Positions 44,732-50,451 of a stretch of 50,451 nt of DNA are shown piece after piece. This stretch comes from Gillisia sp. (lineage in GTDB: Bacteria > Bacteroidota > Bacteroidia > Flavobacteriales > Flavobacteriaceae), in the NCBI GenBank assembly GCA_024635655.1, contig JAGXIL010000075.1:1-50451 (forward strand), written 5' to 3'. The notes beneath the pieces were generated by a model, which saw nothing but the letters and a program-made list of their open reading frames with translations, ran no database searches and was not told the origin of the DNA. The position numbers and the translations under genes were made by a program. The number at the start of each line of letters is the position of its first letter. Positions within the stretch are counted from its first letter, which is position 1.

Positions 44732-47700
44732 TTAATTTAATTTATAGTGTACCTGGACCTCTTCAAGGGCATCCAGTAATTCCTGCGAGATCTTCACCTT
44801 CTGTTTTCTGCTGGACATTGACACCTTCACCATCTCTTTCATCTCGTATACAATAAAGTTCAGGTTGTGGTCTCCCCTATGGGCCCTGAAGATCTCCTTC
44901 AGAGTATCGATCTGCTCTTCCTTTAAATGGTTTATATCAAGCTGAATTGTTAGCTTCCTGGCATACATATCCATAATATCATGAAGCAACTGAAAATTAT
45001 TAAACTGAAGCCTGGGTTCTCCTTTAGCCCCTGTTTCTCTGTTGGTCCAACCTTCTTTCACCAGGGCCTTGATATATACAAAATTGTTGGGCACCAGGAA
45101 ATGCTGATGTTTCAAATATTCCTCTCCAAAGATCCTGAATTCATAGGAATCCCAATAATCTTCTACAGTAAATAACGCCCAGCCCTTGCCCATTTTTGAT
45201 ACCCGGTGCTGCACATCTGAGATCACTCCGCCAAAAGCCATTTCCCTGTTGACAAAAGGCTCAAGGTCATTAAAATCTGAAACTTTCGCTGTACAGAAAT
45301 AGTTCATCTCTGCCTTAAAATCATCTAACGGGTGACCGGAAATATAGATCCCTACCACTTCTTTTTCTCTTCTTAATTTTTCCATGGTTCCCCATTCCTC
45401 ACATGGCGGAACAATAGGTTCAGCAATTTGCACGTCGCTGGCCTCGCCAAACAGACTAACCTGTGCCGAATTTTCACTTTCCTGGAATTTAGCTGCATAT
45501 TTTATAGCCTTCTCCAAAAATGTTATTCCGTCTCCCTCATCGTGAAAATACTGGGCACGGTGATTTCCGAAACCGTCAAATCCGCCGGCAAGCGCCAGGT
45601 TTTCAAAGGCTTTTTTATTTGCCGCCCGCAGGTCAATGCGCTTTGCCATATCAAAGATGGATTTATACGGGCCGCTTTCTGTTTTTCTATGTTCAACTAT
45701 AGTGGCAACAGCTCCTGCCCCTACTCCCTTTATAGCACCCATTCCAAACCGAACAGCGTACTCTTTGTTTACCGAGAATTTATAGTAAGATTCATTGACA
45801 TCAGGCCCCAGCACTTTCAGCTTCATCCGCTTACATTCTTCCATAAAGAAGGTCACCTGCTTGATGTCACTCATATTATTAGAAAGTACCGCCGCCATAT
45901 ATTCTGCCGGATAATGCGCTTTTAAATATGCGGTTTGGTAAGCGATCCAGGCATAACAGGTGGAGTGGGATTTATTAAAGGCATAGGCTGCAAAGGCTTC
46001 CCAGTCTTTCCAAACCTTTTCCAGGATCTCCCGCGGATGCCCCTTGGCCTCTCCTCCATCCAAAAATTTTGGCTTAAGCTGCTCCAACAGGGCGATCAGT
46101 TTCTTACCCATCGCTTTCCGCAGCATATCGGCTTCACCTTTTGTAAATCCGGCGAGCTTCTGGGAGAGAAGCATCACCTGCTCCTGGTAAACTGTAATTC
46201 CGTACGTTTCTTTGAGATATTCCTCCATCCCCGGAAGGTCATAGGCAATCTCTTCCTCGCCGTGTTTCCGTTTAATAAAACTCGGAATGTACTCCATAGG
46301 GCCCGGCCTGTAAAGGGCATTCATCGCAATAAGGTCATCAAAAACTGTGGGTTTGAGATCCTTCATATGCTTCTGCATTCCGGGGGATTCATATTGAAAT
46401 ATCCCTACGGTCTCCCCTCTCTGGAACAGCTCATAAGTTTTCTCATCATCCAACGGAAAATTGTCGGGATCAAGATCTATATCGTGCCGGCCCTTTACAA
46501 TTTTGACCGTGTCTTTGATAAGGGTAAGGGTCTTCAGACCCAAAAAGTCCATTTTTAATAATCCGGCGCTTTCCACCACCGAGTTATCAAACTGGGTGAC
46601 ATAAAGCTCTGAATCTTTTGCCAGGGCAACGGGCACAAAATTGGTAATGTCACTGGGGGTAATGATCACCCCACAGGCATGTATCCCGGTATTACGCACA
46701 GATCCTTCAAGGATCCGGGCCTGGTTCACCGTTTGCGCCTCCAGGTCATCCCCGTCGGCAATATTTAAAAGTTCATTTACCTTTTCGAGGTCTTCACTTC
46801 GGAATTTCTTTTTTAATTCTTTTTCATCTACTCCGAATATCTTCCCCAGTTTGGACATATTGGGAATAAGTTTCGAGATCCTGTCAGCTTCATTAAGAGG
46901 GAGATCCAGCACCCTGGCGGTATCCCTGATTGCCGATTTGGCCGCCATAGTACCGTAGGTAATGATCTGGGCCACCTGGTTTGATCCGTATTTTTTGATC
47001 ACGTAGTCCATCACCCGGCTCCGGCCTTCATCATCAAAATCAATATCAATATCGGGCATACTCACCCTGTCCGGATTTAAGAATCTCTCAAAAAGCAGAT
47101 CGTACTTCAAAGGATCGATATTGGTGATCCAAAGGCAATAGGCTACCACACTTCCGGCAGCAGAACCCCTTCCCGGCCCTACCGAAACATCCATCTCCCG
47201 GGCAGCCCGGATGAAATCTTCCGTAATAAGGAAATACCCGGGATATCCTGTATTTTCTATCACCGAAAGCTCAAAGTCTAATCGCGCTTTTATCTCTTCC
47301 GTAATTTCAGAATATCGCTTTTCAGCACCTTTGTAAGTCAGATGTCTTAAATAAGCATTCTCACCCCGTTTCCCGCCATCAACTTTATCCTCTTCCACAT
47401 AGAATTCTTCCGGAATATCAAAGGCAGGCAATAATACGTCCCTTGCCAATTCGTATGGCTCGATCTTATCTACAACCTCCTGAACATTTGAAATGGCTTC
47501 CGGAAGATCCTTAAATAAGGACTTCATTTCAGCATCACTTTTAAAGTAATACTCATCATTGGGCAAGCCATAACGGTATCCGCGGCCACGGCCTATGGGA
47601 GTAGCCTGTTTTTCCCCGTCTTTTACACACAGCAAAATATCGTGGGCATTGGCATCTTCCTGCGCGCGGTAATAGGTATTATTGGAAGCAACAATTTTTA

Positions 47701-49120
47701 CGTTGTGCGCTTTAGAAAATTTAAGCAGCACCTCATTCACCCGGTTTTCTTCTTCCTGGTTATGGCGCATTAATTCAATATACAGGTCTTCCCCAAAAGT
47801 TTCCTTCCACCAAAGCAAAGCCTCTTCCGCCTGATTTTCTCCCAGGTTAAGGATCTTTCCGGGAACTTCTCCGTAAAGGTTTCCGGTTAAGACGATAAGA
47901 TTTTCCCTGTACTTTTTGATGACCTCCTTATCTATACGGGGTACATAGTAGAAACCTTCAGTATAGGCTATAGAAGCCATTTTTGCCAGGTTGTGATATC
48001 CCTCCTTATTTTTGGCCAGGATCACGATCTGGTTTCCGTTATCTTTTCTGGTTTTGTCATTGTGGTCTTCGCACACAAAGAATTCACAACCCAAAATCGC
48101 TTTTACTTCCTTAGCAGTGGCAATTTCGTTATTAGCCAGGGCTGCTTCATTTCTTGCCTTCACCCCTTTATTGTAGATGCCCACCTCCTTTACAAAATGA
48201 AAGGCCCCCATCATATTTCCATGATCTGTTAGCGCAACGGCAGGCATATTTTCCTGGCCGGCAGCGTTGATAAGCGCGGGGATACTTATAGTAGATTGCA
48301 GGATCGAAAACTGGGAATGGTTATGCAGGTGTGAAAACCGAACCTCATCAAGCTTTTCAAGATTCTCCCTGATCTCTTCTCTGGAAACCACCTCAACCGG
48401 CTGCTCTTTCTGAAGGCTTTTCCTGATTTCTTCAGAAGCTTTTTTAAGATTGATATGTTTTAATCCGATAAGCTGAATCGGCTGCGGATTGGCTTCAGAA
48501 AAATTCCTGAAATATTCCGGCGAAACATCAAGCTTCTCCTTTGTAAAGATCTCTTTCCTGATCAACTCCAGAAAGCAACGCGTAGTGGCTTCAACATCGG
48601 CCGTGGCGTTATGGGCTTCAGAAAAGGGTTGCCCAAAAAGCTCCTGGTGTAGTTCGGTTAAGGTTGGAAGCTTAAACCGGCCATAGCGGCCTCCGGGGAG
48701 TTTACAATAGTCGGCAGTGATCTCTGTACAGGTATCCAGAACCGGATATTTAGCCAGGGGATTTTCCATTCCTTCGCGCAAAAATTCTGCACCCATAATA
48801 TTAAGGTCAAAGCCAACATTCTGGCCTACCACAAATTTTGTTTTTCCCAGGGCAGCTTCAAACTTTTCCAGCACTTCCCTCAAAAAAGTTCCCTGTTGTT
48901 CAGCAAGCTCAGTTGAAATTCCGTGAATTTTTTCAGCATCAAAGGGAATATTGAACCCTTCCGGTTTCACCAGATAATCCTGATTTTCTATAAGATTCCC
49001 CATACCATCGTGAACCTGCCAGGCAATTTGTATACAACGTGGCCAATTATCAAGATCGGTTAAAGGGGCATCCCATCGTTTGGGCAGGCCGGTGGTTTCG
49101 GTATCGAAGATCAAGTACAT
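44732..49120 (-). CDS. dnaE: DNA polymerase III alpha subunit with fused N-terminal exonuclease
   Basis: 1462 residues, replicative polymerase. Residues 1-190 are a DEDDh proofreading domain: D6 and E8 in FDTETTGLP, GQNVGFDLNIM, and HNATADVEAT. A linker leads to the PHP domain (about 255-: FSHLHNHSQFS, ALTDHGNM). The C-family polymerase core carries the catalytic aspartates in MPDIDIDFDDEGR at about 683-688, and GPGRGSAAGS upstream. The finger region includes YRPGPMEYIP. A helix-hairpin-helix region (IKGVGAGAVATI) and an OB-fold (about 1290-1370: FGGVISDVQHRVSKMGKG) end the protein. Fusion of epsilon-like and alpha subunits in this order is normal in Bacteroidota. Confidence 0.96.
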   Translation of the reverse strand: MYLIFDTETTGLPKRWDAPLTDLDNWPRCIQIAWQVHDGMGNLIENQDYLVKPEGFNIPFDAEKIHGISTELAEQQGTFLREVLEKFEAALGKTKFVVGQNVGFDLNIMGAEFLREGMENPLAKYPVLDTCTEITADYCKLPGGRYGRFKLPTLTELHQELFGQPFSEAHNATADVEATTRCFLELIRKEIFTKEKLDVSPEYFRNFSEANPQPIQLIGLKHINLKKASEEIRKSLQKEQPVEVVSREEIRENLEKLDEVRFSHLHNHSQFSILQSTISIPALINAAGQENMPAVALTDHGNMMGAFHFVKEVGIYNKGVKARNEAALANNEIATAKEVKAILGCEFFVCEDHNDKTRKDNGNQIVILAKNKEGYHNLAKMASIAYTEGFYYVPRIDKEVIKKYRENLIVLTGNLYGEVPGKILNLGENQAEEALLWWKETFGEDLYIELMRHNQEEENRVNEVLLKFSKAHNVKIVASNNTYYRAQEDANAHDILLCVKDGEKQATPIGRGRGYRYGLPNDEYYFKSDAEMKSLFKDLPEAISNVQEVVDKIEPYELARDVLLPAFDIPEEFYVEEDKVDGGKRGENAYLRHLTYKGAEKRYSEITEEIKARLDFELSVIENTGYPGYFLITEDFIRAAREMDVSVGPGRGSAAGSVVAYCLWITNIDPLKYDLLFERFLNPDRVSMPDIDIDFDDEGRSRVMDYVIKKYGSNQVAQIITYGTMAAKSAIRDTARVLDLPLNEADRISKLIPNMSKLGKIFGVDEKELKKKFRSEDLEKVNELLNIADGDDLEAQTVNQARILEGSVRNTGIHACGVIITPSDITNFVPVALAKDSELYVTQFDNSVVESAGLLKMDFLGLKTLTLIKDTVKIVKGRHDIDLDPDNFPLDDEKTYELFQRGETVGIFQYESPGMQKHMKDLKPTVFDDLIAMNALYRPGPMEYIPSFIKRKHGEEEIAYDLPGMEEYLKETYGITVYQEQVMLLSQKLAGFTKGEADMLRKAMGKKLIALLEQLKPKFLDGGEAKGHPREILEKVWKDWEAFAAYAFNKSHSTCYAWIAYQTAYLKAHYPAEYMAAVLSNNMSDIKQVTFFMEECKRMKLKVLGPDVNESYYKFSVNKEYAVRFGMGAIKGVGAGAVATIVEHRKTESGPYKSIFDMAKRIDLRAANKKAFENLALAGGFDGFGNHRAQYFHDEGDGITFLEKAIKYAAKFQESENSAQVSLFGEASDVQIAEPIVPPCEEWGTMEKLRREKEVVGIYISGHPLDDFKAEMNYFCTAKVSDFNDLEPFVNREMAFGGVISDVQHRVSKMGKGWALFTVEDYWDSYEFRIFGEEYLKHQHFLVPNNFVYIKALVKEGWTNRETGAKGEPRLQFNNFQLLHDIMDMYARKLTIQLDINHLKEEQIDTLKEIFRAHRGDHNLNFIVYEMKEMVKVSMSSRKQKVKISQELLDALEEVQVHYKLN

Positions 49121-49263
49121 TTAAAATCGGAATATTTAAATTTCCCGCTGATTATCAGGGATAAAAAAAGGGAAACCGGGGTGCAAAGTTTCGGTTTAAA
49201 AATAGCAAATTTTAAAGGTACATTTTGAGAATCTACGTCACATTTATTAACTAATATTCTTGA

Positions 49264-49317
49264 TAAAAAAATGAAGCCTCCGGAAGTTGCGGTATGTCGC
49301 AAGTTCCGGAGGCTTTA
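49264..49317 (-). terminator. Terminator downstream of the DUF2383-type gene
   Basis: AAGCCTCCGGAA and TTCCGGAGGCTT form a perfect 12-bp stem with an internal loop of about 20 bases; on the minus strand a seven-T run follows. It ends transcripts from the gene at 49346 before they reach dnaE. Confidence 0.85.
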
Positions 49318-49345
49318 ACTTAATTTAAATATGACAATTTAAAAA

Positions 49346-49792
49346 TCACCTATTTTGTTCCATCGTTTTTACCTGATTCAATGCTGCGGTAATGGCATTT
49401 CGCTGTTTCATCAAAACATTTTTTGTGGAAGGGGGAATTTCTGTAGCCTCCATTACTTCGTTATATTCTTTTACTGCTGCTTTCTCACCCCGTACCATTT
49501 CCTCAAGAACTGCCTCTTCCTTATCTGATGACAGATTGGTTTTTAGATTCATCCAGGAACGCTGTACATCGGCTGAAAAACTAGAGCCTTTGTCGGGAGA
49601 AACTCCAAAATTTCTTATTTCAGATTTCAACTCGTGCCCAAAATCATAACGTTCCTGGGCTCTTTCATTGAAAAAAGATTTCAATTGTGGATCCTTCACA
49701 CTTTCTGCGGCCGATTTATATGCTTTTTCTGTATCGTAGTTCTTTTCTAGCAGATCATTTAGCCTGCCTGCTACTTCTTCTGAATATTTCAT
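49346..49792 (-). CDS. DUF2383/PA2169-family four-helix protein
   Basis: 148 residues, wholly helical, ferritin-like in pattern: EEVAGRLNDLLEKNYDTEKAY, FFNERAQERYDFGHELKSEI and a last helix VLMKQRNAITAALNQVKTM. These correspond to the PA2169 family with DUF2383, whose function is unknown but which is often stress-induced. There are no signal peptide or metal ligands that I can identify with certainty. Monocistronic with its own terminator. Confidence 0.88.
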   Translation of the reverse strand: MKYSEEVAGRLNDLLEKNYDTEKAYKSAAESVKDPQLKSFFNERAQERYDFGHELKSEIRNFGVSPDKGSSFSADVQRSWMNLKTNLSSDKEEAVLEEMVRGEKAAVKEYNEVMEATEIPPSTKNVLMKQRNAITAALNQVKTMEQNR

Positions 49793-50073
49793 AATCTAAT
49801 TTTTAAGGGTTCTGATTAAAAATACGTTCAAACCCAAAGGAAATCAAGCCCTTTAACAAGGTTTAGCAGTCGACGGAAATAGTTTTAACAAAAGTCGGAA
49901 ATTCCCTAAATTATCTCTTAAAGCCGCCCCAAAAAAGGTTTGCCTACCAGGAGCTTACTATTAGACAGTAATTATTTGTCTTTAAGTAAGAAAACTAATT
50001 TTAAAATAGATATTTATAGTATCTTTGCGCCCTTATTAATAACCGAGGTCGGGGACCTCACAAATTAATTGAT
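49793..50073 (+). promoter_or_regulatory. rpsP leader with -7 element and hairpin
   Basis: TATCTTTG at 50020-50027 is an exact TAnnTTTG -7 element. GAGGTC-GGG-GACCTC (50045-50059) is a perfect, G+C-rich 6-bp hairpin in AT-rich DNA, near the expected 5' end of the mRNA and 14 bases before the ATG. The rest of the 281-bp gap shows nothing. Confidence 0.55.
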
Positions 50074-50451
50074 ATGCCTGTAAAAATTAGATTACAAAGA
50101 CACGGTAAAAAAGGAAAACCTTTTTACTGGATCATTGCTGCTGATGCCCGTGCACCACGAGACGGGAAATACCTTGATAAATTAGGTATTTACAATCCAA
50201 ATACCAATCCTGCAACTATTGAACTTGATGTAGACGGTGCGGTAAAATGGTTGCAAAACGGAGCTCAGCCAACTGATACAGCACGTGCCATTCTTTCTTA
50301 CAAAGGAGCCCTTCTTAAAAATCACCTTGCAGGTGGTGTAAGAAAAGGAGCCCTTACTGAGGAACAAGCTGAAGAAAAATTCCAGGCCTGGGTGAATGAA
50401 AAAGAAGACAAAGTATCTGCTAAAAAAGAAGGATTAAGCAAGGAGCAGGAA
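50074..50451 (+). CDS. rpsP: 30S ribosomal protein S16, 3' end outside window
   Basis: 126 codons are visible and the frame runs off the window. The start [20 protein letters not shown] is a near-consensus S16 sequence, followed by [22 protein letters not shown] and the lysine/glutamate-rich extension found in Bacteroidota S16. S16 binds 16S rRNA early in assembly of the 30S body. rimM usually follows in this phylum but is not visible here. Confidence 0.96.
   Translation, partial: MPVKIRLQRHGKKGKPFYWIIAADARAPRDGKYLDKLGIYNPNTNPATIELDVDGAVKWLQNGAQPTDTARAILSYKGALLKNHLAGGVRKGALTEEQAEEKFQAWVNEKEDKVSAKKEGLSKEQE

Noticed and set aside
45428..46558. Plus-strand open frames of 165 and 207 codons opposite dnaE
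   Set aside because: Antisense shadows of a strongly conserved gene.

Overview
The window looks like a marine or salt-tolerant Flavobacteriaceae chromosome (Bacteroidota, Gramella/Salegentibacter/Zunongwangia-like). Supporting signs are the SusC/SusD pair, a T9SS sorting domain, sensors with ligand-binding propellers and a triple-tyrosine domain, a DnaE with a fused N-terminal exonuclease, absence of Shine-Dalgarno sites, TTTG-N19-TAnnTTTG promoters (best one at tRNA-Asp) and an AT-rich background. Genus is an inference from gene style; no database search was possible.

Layout. (1) 1-4.6 kb, defence-like: the 3' part of a type I restriction hsdR, a RelA/SpoT-domain protein 69 bp downstream, and a convergent two-helix membrane protein. 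(2) 4.6-10.7 kb, a rearranged patch: fragments of a Cas4-like/DnaQ-like (DUF2779) gene and of a methyltransferase gene whose intact relatives lie further right, a DUF2914 membrane protein, a GxxExxY nuclease-like gene enclosed by inverted 'CGCAGAG...GCGCAAAG' repeat arrays, an NlpC/P60 peptidase and the intact DUF2779 gene. (3) 11.2-25.6 kb, sensing and surface proteins: a periplasmic-propeller histidine kinase with its NarL-type regulator, a CSLREA/beta-helix protein, a conspicuously G+C-rich PD40 propeller protein, a small unknown, and a 1965-residue secreted metalloprotease/beta-helix/Ca-binding-repeat protein with a T9SS signal. (4) 26.4-27.1 kb: a frameshifted DoxX-like gene and a 57-residue histone H1-like protein. 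(5) 27.2-40.4 kb, a polysaccharide utilisation locus: GH16 and polysaccharide deacetylase on the minus strand, a divergent membrane-tethered regulator, then SusC, SusD, a modular glycan-binding lipoprotein and a second GH16 lipoprotein. The likely substrate is a laminarin-type beta-1,3-glucan (inferred from GH16 motifs). The leader before SusC holds five copies of CTACAA(C/A) in phased and inverted arrangement, a candidate operator. (6) 40.5-42.8 kb: a lipoprotein gene bracketed by about 165-bp diverged direct repeats that include the 3' end of tRNA-Asp and its terminator, so either a mini-island or an old duplication. (7) 42.9-50.4 kb, core genes: DUF58 protein, trxA, dnaE, a DUF2383-type protein and the start of rpsP.

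The observations most worth following are the hsdR/RelA-SpoT/membrane-protein cluster, the GxxExxY gene inside its inverted arrays, small perfect palindromes that appear to have been inserted into other repeats (interrupted and uninterrupted copies are both in this window), the operator-like repeats at the PUL, and the tRNA-Asp repeat bracket. None can be called a new system from sequence alone.
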